Of a stretch of 64,000 bases of DNA, positions 1-11,812 are shown one piece after another (the stretch's first letter is position 1; the number at the start of each line of letters is the position of its first letter). The stretch covers positions 1,736,001 to 1,800,000 of the forward strand of contig JALGAS010000001.1 in NCBI GenBank assembly GCA_023078685.1. The letters run 5' to 3'. Position numbers and translations under genes: made by a program. The notes below the pieces were generated by a model, which was not told the DNA's origin, ran no database searches, and saw nothing but the letters and a program-made list of their open reading frames with translations. This DNA comes from Neopestalotiopsis rosae (lineage: Eukaryota; Ascomycota; Sordariomycetes; Amphisphaeriales; Sporocadaceae).

Positions 1-980
1 AGTCCCGATTGTGGGGGCAGTGCGAAACCAGATGTCGCCGAATAGAAGTTTTGGGATCAAGAATAACAAGGAATGAGCTAATACGCTACTGTACGTATAA
101 CCAACTTTTGACGTCGAATACTCGAGGCTATGCCGGATCAGGATGTCAGTCAGACTGACATCCGCGTTGGGCCAAAACAAGGGTCGCGTCGCTAGCCTTG
201 GGCGGTAGAGTGTCGCATAGGTGACCACTTCTATACTAAGTAATTATATGATGCACCGCTGATCAGTAAGTGAATTTTGGCTGGTTCCTAAGTGGACAGC
301 AGGGTGGAATCGTCGTCATCTGTTAACTCAACCCACTCCCCCCGCCCCTCCTTCAACAAGCATCACGAAGGTGAGCATTATAGTAGGGGTCAGTATTGTA
401 GTAGGTAAGTATTGACGTGGGGAGGCTGGAGGTGCCCACTGAAAGTGGCTTATGGGCTTTAGCAGAATATAGCTTAGCGGTCCAGATGGAGACATGGACT
501 TCAACAACAATCACTCGTTCAGTTTCAGTTAATACACCAGTCATACATTCTGCCATACAATTTGCGTACAAAACGTTATCTCCAGTTATTTTCGTTGATT
601 TCGTCATCTCTACCTCTTGATCAAAACCGTACAGGGCACCAGCCTAAAGGCTGGTAATCCTAGGTGGGGTTGGTTTGGTTGGTTTTTGTTCCCAATCTCA
701 GTATTGTCATAGGTAAACATTCGCGAAAGAGATTTCGTCGTTGACTTTGGTAATCGCGATACGTCGTGTTATTATAGTTAACTTAGCCTACTAAGTAACT
801 TTAAAATACCAGATCTTTCGACCCTGGCTGGGAGATGCAGGGATGGTTTACTGTACACGTGCATAGTACTAGCGCACCGAATTTGGAGGCATCTGCCTCG
901 CTCACTTGGCTCTAGCGTCACTCTTTGCTCTACCCCGCATCTTGCACACGACCATTAATGAAGAATAACAATGGTACCGA
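1..980. other. Intergenic, no supported gene
   Basis: No reading frame here looks like a conserved protein. The stretch holds the first copy of the 23-bp palindrome (141-163) and a CT-rich, promoter-like segment before the ATG of the UCH gene at 981. The short frames seen between 328 and 620 overlap one another on both strands and have no recognisable domain. Confidence 0.6.
141..163. repeat. 23-bp perfect palindrome, copy 1
   Basis: Two 11-bp arms, GGATGTCAGTC and its reverse complement, surround one A/T base. Three further copies lie at 9881, 10224 and 11790. Flanks of copies 1 and 4 also match: a GCTATGCCGAT-like stretch on the left and a TCGGCCAGAACAA-like stretch on the right. The repeated unit is therefore about 60-65 bp and the palindrome is its core. 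Confidence 0.9.
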
Positions 981-1812
981 ATGTTCTACTTCGAGGACCG
1001 AGACTACCGAGATCACCGGGACTACGACATGGTAAAGATGGACGAAGACAAGTACAAGAAACATTTCCTCGCTTTGGAATCAGAGCCAAGTTTGTTTACT
1101 CAGCTGGCACATAAGCTCGGTGCTCCTGCGAGCTTAGTCTTCCGAGAAATTTTGTCTTTGGACGAGCCAGAACTTCTTCCACGCGCTGCCTACGCTTTTG
1201 TCTTCGTCTTCCCTACTACCAAAGTCTACGAGGACCGTAGATCTGAGGAGGACGCAGCCTACAAATACAGTTCCGACAAGAACGATGATATTGTGTGGTT
1301 TCAACAGAAGATCAATAATGCATGTGGTCTCTACGGTGTCTTGCACTCTCTATGTAATGGACAGGCTCGACGTCTGCTTGGTCAGTCACATTCTCACAAT
1401 CGACAAACTATTTTTGTTTCTTCTGACTTAACTAAATGTACCAGAATCTGGATCTCTGCTCCAGCTTGTCCTGGAACACTGCCGGACACGCGAAGAACTT
1501 GCCGAAGCCATCGAGAACTCGGAGGATATTGAGTCAATCTACCACGATTTAGCTCTCCAGGGTAGCTCTAAAGTACCTGAAGACGCCGAGGCCGAGGTCG
1601 ACTTCCACTACACTTGCTTTGTAAGATCTTGCAAGAACGATCACGTCTACGAAATAGACGGAGATCGTAAAGGCCCAATCGACAGAGGTTCCATTGTAGA
1701 CTCGAAGGAGGATGTCTTGGATAGTGGAGTTTTGGCATTGATTCGAGAGCACATAAGCCAAGAGAACGACGGAATAGCATATAATTTGATGGCGCTTGTC
1801 GAGGAAAGTTGA
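981..1812 (+). CDS. YUH1: Ubiquitin carboxyl-terminal hydrolase, UCH (peptidase C12) family
   Basis: This cysteine protease family removes small adducts or peptides from the C-terminus of ubiquitin or NEDD8/Rub1. Two exons fit: 981-1380 and 1445-1812, with donor GTCAGT and an acceptor ending TACCAG, giving 255 aa. Catalytic residues are visible: the Cys in NNACGLYGVLHSLCNG (about residue 115), the His in DFHYTCF (about 188) and the Asp in YEIDGDRKGP (about 205), preceded by the oxyanion-site Gln in WFQQKI. Length matches UCHL3/Yuh1 proteins (about 230-250 aa). A later start at 1029 or 1038 would remove an acidic, Tyr-rich leader of 16-19 residues and fits the family N-terminus better. The gene converges on the ankyrin gene, the stop codons being one base apart. 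The symbol is by family resemblance to yeast Yuh1. Confidence 0.9.
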
Positions 1813-1813
1813 A

Positions 1814-4800
1814 CTAAGATGTGTCGCTCATCAAAATAAAGTGAGATGAGCTTGAGCGGAGCTTACTCATCACAAGATTTTGGAGTAGTGAATCACCACC
1901 AGCTTCATTCACAAGATCGATGCTAGATTGACCCTCAACCGTGACCGCGCCCCAGTCCAATATTCCGCAATCGTGACGTTCAAGAACTCCCATGGCTCCA
2001 TGGGACTTCCAGGAGGCAGCAATATGGAGTGGTGTCCAGCCCTCGTGATCTCTACTGTTGACATCAGCCCCGTGTCCCAGTAGCATGCCAGCTATATTCA
2101 GATAGACTGCATCCCGCTTCCCACGGGATGGCCCAGCAAGTGCTATATGTACCAGGGACGTATTTGTGTAGGATGACAATCTTCGTTGATTGGCATTCGC
2201 CCCAAAGTCGAGTAAGGTTTGCACTGCTGGCTGAAAGCCATATTCTACAGCCCAAGCCAGTGCAGTCCTGCCCGACTTATCCGGGTCATCAATCGTGTTA
2301 CCCATCGCCAAGGCTTGTTTCAAAGACGTTTCGCGATCTTCGGAAAACATGGCTTCATGTATTGGTGTGAAGCCTCGGATATCCCTGTATGTTTCCAATA
2401 GATCGTTGGCAGATTTCCCAAACAATTGTCCAATTTCTGTGACACCGGAATCAAAGGACCGACAGTTCGTTATCGATTCTATTCGAAGAGTATCTATCAT
2501 TGTGTGCAAAGGGAAGCTTAAAGGAGTAAGCCAACGACAATGTGGGAAATCGAAATGTGTAAAGCTCACCTATCCGAGTCATCTGTCCAGTGGGGATCAG
2601 CACCGGCTTGCAGCAACACTTGAGACATTTTCATAGAAGTTTCGTAGCCGCGGTGTCGCCAACAATAATAAGTCGAATACTGAGGTGGTCAGCGACGAGC
2701 TTTTCTGATCTCAGGCAACTTACATAGAGCAGTCCAAGACCGTAAGGATCCACCACGTCAACATGTCCATTTTGACGTTGCCAGAGATCCCTCACACCAT
2801 CAACATCTCCTTCTTGCACACGAAGGAGAATCGGATGATCATACTGGATGTACACGGGAGCTCGAATGAAAACTTGTGATGAAAACCATGGAGAGCTCTG
2901 ACCTTTTGTGCGCTGGGAATCCGCAGGATCGTGCTGTAACGTGAGCTCTGAGGCTGAACTCGTTTCATCGATACCGGAGCTCGTATTGTGAGGGAGTGGA
3001 TAAGATCTGGAGTCTGTGTCACATCCAACGGTGTAATCACTTATAGATTCATTGTAGGCCATATTTGCTGCACCAGCATGACTGGGGGTAAGGTTTTCGC
3101 TGTTACAAGCAGCTATTTCGCTTCGTGTCTTCGGACTCATGCTGCTTCCGATATGATAGTCTGTTTGGAGAACAGCTGCTTGTCCTAGCACAGATTCTCG
3201 AGTACTCTCCACTGCACAATTCACGGAGAGGATGGACTGCTTTGCGGGTGAGGAGATATTCAGTTGAGCGCTGACCGCAGGACAGTTTCGTCCACTGTTA
3301 CTTTCCTCTAGAGTCTGACAAAACTCTTGCGAATTGCTGTTGTCTCCAGCCTGTGTCGTGTTCGAGCTTGTTACGCCACCAACGCCATGAGGTGACTTCC
3401 GAAGTGAATCGGTACTAGGCTGGCGCCCGGTTTCCTTGAGCATCTGGCTGGCGCCTTTTGTCGGTAGCGCCACGGTATGATTTGGCTCGCAGTGCACACG
3501 ACCGTCTCCCTGACACTCGATTCCACGTTCTAAACCTTTTTCAAGGCCACTTTTTCTACCTTTCAGACTTATCTTATGCGGAGTAAGGTTCGTCCCAAAG
3601 GCTTTGTTGATATGCTCCAACCTGTATGATTAGCAACTCGATCCACAATAAGCCATCCATACTTACTTTGCACCCATGTGCGCAAGTAGAAACAATGGGG
3701 ATAAAGACATATCATAATCAGGCGATTCCCGACCAATGGATTTGAGCCTGTTTCCAAGCTTCACGGCGAAGTCATTTTTGGGGTCAGCTGATTCTGAGAT
3801 ACTTCGATACTTCTCCATCGATAGGTCGCCTGCAACTAATGAGTGAATTATTAGCTGCAAGTGGGAGTGCACATACTCATCAGAAATAGTTGTGACGCTT
3901 GATACCCCACTGCATCTTCTACGTCCTCTATCAGACACGCCATGCGCTTCGTAGCAGTCCGTAAACGCGGCCAATAATTGGGCGTACATTTCCCCGAGGG
4001 TGAATGAGCCCCCACCGCCATTTCTACTGCATCATTATCCAGTCCTTCTTGGACACTTACTAGGCAAATGCAGTAAAACAAGAGGTCCCCGAAGCGGGAT
4101 ATGGCATCGTTCTTGCTTTTTCGCGAGTCGAGAGTCTGCCGAAGTCCTTGATACTCTTTTAAGAGCATGGAGCAGACAGGTGGCCGCGTCACCTGCTCTT
4201 CTGGAGATGGTGACTGGTGTGAACGAGGCAGCTCTGAATATTTGCCAAATATGACAAGTGTTTGGAATGCATCAGAAATTGTTTCTGGCTCATTGAATCC
4301 GGACGTAGTCCTGAGTTCATCCCACTCACGCTTGTTGGAAGGCACTTGTGCTAGGAATGAGAACTTTGTCATTTTCGGCTTGGTTTTGGGAGTTTTCTCT
4401 CCTGACATGTCCAAAGTGCTGAATATGCCCGCCATTTTAGGAAGATGCGTTGAATTCCTTCGCGATTGGCTTTTTGTGACATCGTGCCTGGTAGGCGCTG
4501 GTATGGCTTCTGGCGCCAGGGGGGTCTCTCTGTTCGGGTTGTCTGATGCTATTGACAGAGAAAGCTGAGGGAAATATGATCCTGTCGCATTATCTCTGGG
4601 TTGCGAGATGGCTGGAAAAGTAGCGACTGGATATACGAGGGAAACAACCGTGTCTGGGTTGAAGTTGAACAACGCGGGAAAGGTGATGTCTGGGGGTGGT
4701 GGCATAGCCAAAAGAGCGCTTTCACAAATTGTTAGTATGAGTGAGCAGTACATCCGGTACCCGAAAGGAACACACCTGTTTTTTGGATGAGCGCTTCGAG

Positions 4801-5323
4801 TAGGTAAATCCCTGTCCTGTTGACGCATTCCCACTTCTAATACTGGCGTAGCTTGAGGGGCTGTAAGGTTGACGTTGTTGCCAATGCTAGTGCTTCCGAA
4901 ATCGCCATTACGAGCGCGTATGGCGGACTTATCACGATTACTGATTATCCCCCCTTGAACCTTTCGTTTCTTGGATACTGGGTCGTCATGGGTCTCCATT
5001 ATGCCAAACGGCGTGGCGGCCTCAGCAACGTTGAGTAAGCTCTTCTTGCCAGAACTGTTTCTAGATTTATTCTGCGTGTATTGGGCATCGGCGTATAAGT
5101 GCTCTGCTCGCTTCTGTGCAATTGCTACATCTTGTCCCATCATCTCCGTTTCCATATTCGAATCCCGGGGAAGCTGTTGGGCGGCAGCAGTGGTGGCAAC
5201 AACCATGATTTTGGACATTGGCGAGTCGTTCGTTGCATGTTCTCGTATGCTGTTCGAGGCTTGCGTCTGGCTCGTGGAAGTGGCGTGTTGGTTAAGATGT
5301 ACGCGCCTGGATTCCCAAGCCAT
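1814..5323 (-). CDS. Large ankyrin-repeat protein, function unknown
   Basis: Five exons fit in phase: 5323-3877, 3829-3667, 3621-2724, 2679-2570 and 2516-1814, total 3321 nt, 1106 aa. Introns are 46-54 nt with GTATGT, GTAAGT, GTAAGT and GTGAGC donors. The first 480 or so residues are Ser/Thr/Gln-rich and look disordered. A helical stretch follows around residues 370-520. The C-terminal third holds ankyrin-type repeats, with motifs such as GADPHWTD, GFTPIHEAMF, GRTALAWAVEYG, GANANQR, GADVNSRDHEGWTPLHIAAS. No signal peptide or membrane segment is seen. Ankyrin repeats bind proteins; no enzymatic domain is visible. The last intron acceptor (TTTAAG at 2517) is the least certain junction. The start is the first true ATG in frame; an upstream exon between 5347 and 5673 could not be joined in phase. 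Confidence 0.75.
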
Positions 5324-6274
5324 CGACACTTGATGGGATACTTGTATTATCCAAGCCCTTCAGCGTGTGACGTGTTCGGTGAGTATTCCAGGCTCTGGCT
5401 TTTGCTGTTTGTATTCGGGAGTTTGCTCTTCGTGCATTGCGCATCCTCTGGTGGTATTCGATGTCTGGTGGTATTCGATGCGAAAGAGTCCTCTTGCGGG
5501 TTGGGAGACTGCTCGCTCAAAGACATGTATTGTCTCAGGTATTCATAAAGCACCGAGCAGGTGATGGAAAGTTGAACATAATGTAGGATACAGCGGCGTG
5601 AGATAGAACCGTTCGTCTGATCCATCCCCACCGCTGGCACTAAGCAGGGGCGCACCAACAAGTGTGAGACCATTGCTTTCTGAGCCTAGTGCATGTGGAG
5701 ACAAACCTCAAGCATCCAATGATCGAGGGAACGGAAAAATAACTCATGTCTTGCTATCTTTCGTCAAGTGTGACCTGGTTAACTTTGCGGCGATTCCAGG
5801 CTACACCTGCTTATCGCCGATTCGTGCCAGTACGACACTAGACCCTTGGCAGTACCTTGATTTGGGACAGCCATGTCCTCTTCATCAATCACATAAGTAC
5901 CACAACAATCATTTCGGGAGAGGACATGACTCCACAGCTGCCATTGTTTAGCTCTCCCAGCATCCCTGTTGTCTTTTTAACATCAGAAAGCGATAGCATG
6001 CCATTCGGTGGATCATACGACATCTCGACAGTCTTTCCGGCTATCTCAACTTCTCTGGAGAGTTCGAGGGTTTGAAGATACTCTCTTCCCACGACAAGAC
6101 TTTTCCAAGAGGGGAACGAGGGTGAGAAATCGAAGCGGATGTGCTGGAGACGGTGAGCTTTAAGTCCAATCTGTCGTGCTATATGATTCTAGCCTTAGCC
6201 TTGGTTTTCCTGCAGGGTTTTCTCAAGATTGTGATGCGAATGCAGAGGCCATTTACTTCCGTTTTCTTTCTTTT
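5324..6274. other. Intergenic with weak open frames
   Basis: A minus-strand frame (5673-5347) has the same Ser/Thr/Gln-rich style as the ankyrin protein but cannot be spliced to it in frame. Another minus frame (6092-5889) encodes a polar stretch with GREYLQTLELSREVEIAGK and extends upstream without a stop to about 6170. It could be a gene fragment, but no family was recognised. Confidence 0.4.
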
Positions 6275-9200
6275 TCACTTCCTCAAATGCAGCTTCTCAT
6301 GCCTCCTCAAATCGTTCAATCTTGTGAACTTCTTGTCGCAGGTCTGACAGCTGTACGGGCGCTCACCAAAATGACTGCGCGTGTGCCCGTCTAAGTTGAT
6401 CTTCCTGGTGAACTTTTTCGAGCATAATTTACAGTCGAAGTGCGCTGCGTTGCGTTTCCTATCATTGCGCTGGGGGAATGGATTAGGACCGTCGGCCAGA
6501 TCCGAATGGTAAGTTTTCTTGTGCTTTTCGAGATCCTTGTTTGACGTAAAACCGTTTGCTCCCAAATTGCAGTCAGGCACTGAACAAAAGAATGGCCTCT
6601 GGTGTTGGTGCATATGGCGCTTGAGCTGTTCTTGATCTGGCAAACCTTTGTGGAAGAACTCGCAAAGTAGTCTTGAACATTTGCACAGGTTGTTGCCGTA
6701 AAATTCATAAAGGCTGTGGCATCTCTCGGAACCATTTGCTTCTGCCAGTTCCTCAATCGCTTTTCGATTGTCTATCAGTACGTCTTCCAGCGCCCTGAGA
6801 CATGGTTTGTTCAAACCTTCGTTGCCTTCTTTCCTTTGTTTAGTAACGTTGATCCACAGATTGAGCAACAAGTCGTAGAACGGCTTCCCTTCTAGCCTGG
6901 CACATTTGATTCTGGCTTGTTCTTTGACCTCATCAAGGTTGGCCTGACTGGACTCGCCTGCAGCTGAAGTGGACGGATAACCCGTATTGTCAAGAGATTC
7001 ACAGTATCTGTCCGTAAATTTCCTCAGGATTTTGGCAAAATGTTCTGACTTCAGCTCGTCAATTTTGGGGTCCTGGATTTCAAGCACTGCCTCGATGTGA
7101 TGAAACCACTTCGAAATTGCGTAGTCCTGGAAAGCGTAGGCACCTTTGTTGGCAAAATCCTTCCTCTGAGACTCCGATATGTCTTCCCCAAAGCATGGGG
7201 ACGTCAGGTATTGCATACACGAACTGGCCAAATCGAACATAACCTCTTGCTTATCGACATGCTGACTTTCGAGAATAAATCTAAAACAAATTAGTTGATA
7301 TTGATATTGGATTAAAAAATGAACGAACGTACCTGCGAGCTGTGTGATGCGCAAATCCCAGTTTCTTGTCTAGTCCCATATAGACAAGTGTCCCGCAGAG
7401 CTGGATGTCATGGATCAACTGATGATCCTGGAGCTCGACCAAATCATTGTGTCGCTCGGTCGAAGCAATAGCTCGTATCTCATGCCAGTGTAGAGTACGT
7501 TCGGCGTATGCTAGCCACCCAAATATACTCTTGGCCTTATTCCATGGCTCTTCATTGCCGTTGGTGATCAGGGAATTCTTGAGGCTTTCAAGCAAGCAAT
7601 CATAGCTGTTTTTTTGTTAGGGCCCTGTACGAATCAATGGGACAGATACTTCGTAAAGCCTGCGAAAATATTGAACGTACGCTTCAGGGATACTCGTGGG
7701 GAGGCGTTCTTTTTCTAATTTGCGCAGCAAATCTGACCTTGATTTCGACTGTTCTAGGTGATCGAGTGTGAGTCTAGCAAAGAGAAACATTCCTAGCAAG
7801 AGGTGAGCGTGGCTGTAACCAATCGGTCCTGCATAATGCACCTACCTTGGGTTGCCTTCGCAGCCTCAAAAGTCTGTATTTTAATTTGTTGCTTTGCTCC
7901 ATTACTCAACTGGAACGCTGGATTAAATTGAGTAAGTCGCAGGTCAACATACAGTCTAACGGCGTTCTCGTTGTCCTTTGCCTTGATGTTGAAAATCCCC
8001 GCGTTGACAGCTTCCGTTGACAGTATTCTTTTGATGTCATTTTGTTCGCGGCTGATGATCAACAGCCGTAAGCATCCAGGTTTCAGTGCATCCTGCTGCA
8101 TAACCGCAGCGCTGAGGGTTTTCAACGTTTCTCTAGTCACGGCCTTGTCACACTCATCCAAACCATCGACAATGATAAATTGATTTGGAATGATGTCGAA
8201 AAAGGTCTTCAATAGTGACTCTGCATCCTGTAGGCTTAGTTGTGATTGGCCGGAATTGCCTTTCTTTTCACAGCAGTATGCGATGAGGTGTGTGAATCTC
8301 TCATCTTTGGCGATATGCATCATTTGGCGGTGCAGAAGTCCGCGACAAATGGAAAGAAATGTCGTGGCTTGGGGATTTCCTTCCTTGCAATAGAAGTAGG
8401 TGGCCTTGAAGGAGTCCTGTGTAGACGTGAGCTCACGGCATTCCTCAATAAGATACGAAGCCAGTATTGATTTCCCTGATTTCTGTCAGTATAGCTCAAC
8501 AGTGATTCCCATCAGGACCGGACGTGTAAAAATGAGAGACGCACCTGAGCCCATACTGCCATTCATCCACAGAACTGGATGAATCGGTACTGGCTCATTC
8601 AACCAGTTATCAACAGACTCAATGCCGTTGATCCAATCACATGTACCGTCAAAACCCTTTCGTTCATCGCATAGACGCGTATGAGTTGCAGCAGAGGTAT
8701 CTCCATCATCCAAGATCCACTGCTGTGCTTCCTTGAATTGAGCCTTGCGGCACTCTGAGACTCTGCGATTGTGTTCTTGCTCTTCTTTTTTGAGGTCGTT
8801 CTCGTAGTCGTCAAGTCTTCCGTGGTCGATCGCCAGTCGGTTTCTCAGGCAGTTCTCTACATACTCCACAAACAGTCTGTGCCTTTTCATTTTAGTCTCT
8901 AGGTAGGACAAGTCATTATTTGTGAATTCATTCCATGCTGAGTGGAAGATCTTCTTCCGTCCTGTGTGACGTTAAGCATTAAACGAAAGTGGTATCAGTG
9001 CGAAGATAGACTTGAGGTTTACCTTTTTCAGAAAACTGAGTAAAACAACGATAAGCCCCCGAGTGGAAGTCGAGGAGATCCGAATATATAGCAACAAGGC
9101 ATGTTCTCAGGCCAGTCGTCTCCGAAGAAAGAGTCTGAAGACCTGTCAGCGCAGGAATGATTTTACCAAAACTCTCGTATGCGCTCAACAGGCTGTCCCA

Positions 9201-9709
9201 ACCACCTGTCAACGTGCTTTTCGCAGTCTAGAAAAAATGTCAACACCATAACTTTCACGGCCTTGTTGTCAATTTGTTCTTACCAAAAGAAGAAACTGCA
9301 TCGCACCCCATATAGGAGAGACATAAGATGCGTCATTGCATAGTTCCCCGATGAGAACCTGAAGCTCTTTGACTCTGAAAAAAAACTGCTCAATTCTTCG
9401 AAGATTTGTCAAGGTAAGCCCCCTCTCTTGGTCATTCTGAATGCGAACACATTCAAGTTTGAACTTCATTTCCGAGCCTTCTTGGAACCTTTGGAGGTGA
9501 TTTTCTAAGATCGTACTTTCGAATTGGTTTCTGACTTCGCAGAGTAGGACATCCATTTGATGATCGATGCCCCTGGCATTGACACCCGCTGATGCCATGA
9601 CCATGAACTCGATAGTGATTGTTGTTGGAAATGTCTGACCACAATCCGAACTCGGGGTTCTGTGGTTTAAATCCTCTCGCGCACACCCCGCTTTTCTTGC
9701 CCGTTGCAT
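6275..9709 (-). CDS. NLR-type STAND NTPase: DUF7708-NACHT-three C2H2 zinc fingers
   Basis: Seven in-phase exons: 9709-9284, 9227-9023, 8961-8545, 8475-7846, 7792-7681, 7605-7333 and 7280-6275, about 1022 aa. The N-terminal 200 residues match the fungal DUF7708 style (PIWGAMQFLLL, LLSAYESFGKIIPALTG, LVAIYSDLLDFHSGAYR). The P-loop NGSMGSGKS (about 343-352) is split by an intron, and Walker B is FIIVDGLDEC (about 447-456). A winged-helix-like stretch (AKSIFGWLAYAERTLHWHEI) follows. The C-terminus carries three zinc fingers: C-x4-C-x15-H-x4-H, then two of C-x2-C-x12-H-x3-H. Such proteins are signal-transducing ATPases; fungal relatives act in non-self recognition. The fingers suggest nucleic-acid or protein binding by the output or sensor end (inference). 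No lesions were found. The start is uncertain (9709 or 9604). Part of exons 4-5 is duplicated at 32.2-33.0 kb. Confidence 0.82.
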
Positions 9710-9880
9710 GCTCGTCAGATAGCTCTCAAGACTTACTGACACTGGGCTCGATGAGGCTGAGCAACTATGCAAGCTCCGCCACGGTCGCCATAGAAGCCGG
9801 GCGTACCTGAAGCGCCCGGAAGACTACAGGGGGCAATTACCGTGAACCACAGTCTTAGGCAACTTTAGTGCGCCCAATCC

Positions 9881-9903
9881 GGATGTCAGTCAGACTGACA
9901 TCC
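9881..9903. repeat. 23-bp perfect palindrome, copy 2
   Basis: Same core as copy 1 with central A, about 170 bp upstream of the putative start of the DUF7708-NACHT gene. Its flanks are the most diverged of the four (CCCAATC on the left, AGTTTGG on the right) but still form an imperfect outer dyad. Confidence 0.9.
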
Positions 9904-10223
9904 CAGTTTGGTTTAGCTTCGAGGTGTGCTAGCGAATCGAGAATCCTGGTTGGTAAATACATGAGACGATAGCTGATAATGCGTAGCATGATAATGATAG
10001 TAATTTTGACCATTATCGTTGTTCAGTTGGAACACCGTTGACAAGAAAAAATTAACGAACGTTAATATGCAGAGCTCATTGCACTATGCCCCTCTGCCAG
10101 CCTCAACGCTCTCTACAAGCCTCGAAACCAAAAACATATAATCTGGAGCAATACATTAGACTTGATGTAATATTGGCCACACATCACCGCTAAGACAAGT
10201 CGAGCAATGATCTAGCCGAATTA

Positions 10224-10246
10224 GGATGTCAGTCTGACTGACATCC
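10224..10246. repeat. 23-bp perfect palindrome, copy 3
   Basis: Same core with central T. Read on the minus strand its flanks match copies 1 and 4 (GAGCTATACCCGAT on one side, ATTCGGCTAGATCA on the other), so this copy is inserted in the opposite orientation. Confidence 0.9.
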
Positions 10247-10741
10247 GTATCGGGTATAGCTCCAAGAGCGGTTTAACAGATGCGACATCGCCTTCTGCCA
10301 ACCAGTCGGAGATCCTATTCAGCCCCAGTGCACTAAGCTAGTGGCTCGCCTATCCGGGATTACGAATTGTATACTAGGGATCATCCCTTCAACCCACCCT
10401 TTCCCTCAGCCACAGGACAATCAGCAGGATAGTCATGGTAATGTGTATTGTTACTGTGATTGAAGACAGGACGAAAGGCGCCTTGCCGTAAAGAAGACCG
10501 TTCAACCTGAGCTGGGACGGTATCGAATGGCACAGTCGTTTTTACATGCTTCCCCCTTCACTGAAAGATCGTAGGCAGCCAGACGAGGGATACCCTGATA
10601 TCGAGCTGGAGGGCATTGAGGACTCAGTTCACGACAGCAGCCTTGAAAACAATACAGTAGTAGTCCCGCCAGTGCCGAGAATATGCAAGACAGCGCTTCC
10701 AGTCGTTCACCCTTGTCGTTCTCTAGGCAACGATACAGCCC

Positions 10742-10833
10742 CAGCTGCTCTGTATCAACCATGTAATCTTGGTCATGCACCCTTGAGGGAGAGCAAACAT
10801 GTTTTGGCGGTCAAGAAGGAAAAGTACTCTTGA
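10742..10833 (+). pseudogene. Relic sharing a coding motif with 24931-25230
   Basis: A plus-strand frame reads HAPLRESKHVLAVKKEKYS near 10773-10833. The minus-strand frame at 24931-25230 reads HASLKMNKHVLAVMEGKHFG. The shared pattern H-A-x-L-x5-KHVLAV plus a preceding Pro-Cys points to two decayed copies of one protein or repeat family. The family was not recognised. Confidence 0.4.
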
Positions 10834-11789
10834 GCCATCTTCTATGACCAACTGCTCATGGGTACAGGGAAATCACTCCAACATAGGGAAAGCAGAATGC
10901 GAGAGAAGACGGCCGCGATTGGTTCCAACTTGAACATGAATCTCTCTGTACGAGAATGATAATATGTGCACTCTAACAGTGTCAGATTGTGAGGGTGTTT
11001 CTCATCGCTTCCCAAACGGCGTGAACAAATGAGTTCTGGGTTACTGTATCTGATTACGTGCAATTGGAAACTCATACAGCCATTGGGCATGCAGTCGATA
11101 GCCATGAGCCACATCGGCGTGCCTTGTCAATTTGGCTTGATCGTCCAATTATTCGACTTGCCCATGCATGTTTGCTTGGCGGGTTGATCAGTCCCCTGCA
11201 GGCCGAAAATACTGTGGGCCTTAGCCCCGGCTTTCTGAACGCAGTTCGTGGAGTCTACGGTGCCTAAAGTGGCGACAACAACTGAGACTTCAATAGTTGT
11301 ATGACCATATTAGATATAACGACACCGGCGATCCATCTGGTAAGTGTAAAATTTATGACCGCATTACTAACAGATCCTGGTCTCCTTTCAGGACCATCAG
11401 TGTTGTTCTGCGCCACGACAAGTATTTCCGTTGCTACCCTCGGAACCTATGCCCCATTGTCCATACACATGAAGAGCTACGTGGAAACCATGCCTTCAAC
11501 ATGATGTACGTACAATTTTCTCGAAGATGCCTCTACCGTTTCATAAGAACATTTGTCAACTGAGGCGTTCCCAATTGACCAATCGGAAGGCCCATCCGTT
11601 GCCGCATTCAAGGATGGAATTGGAAGGTACCGGTGATATACTTCTAGAATCTGATTGGTCAAGGAAATGCATTTGGACACGTTTGTGGTAGGCAATATCG
11701 CGTTCCGTTAGGTCATGTTCCAAGCCTCTCCGTTCTTTGTCTCTTGGTAAACAGGAACGTCACGGGCTGATTAGAGCTATGCCGATTTT

Positions 11790-11812
11790 GGATGTCAGTC
11801 TGACTGACATCC
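11790..11812. repeat. 23-bp perfect palindrome, copy 4
   Basis: Same core with central T. It has the best-preserved outer flanks (GAGCTATGCCGA on the left, TTCGGCCAGAACAATG on the right), in the same orientation as copy 1. Confidence 0.9.
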
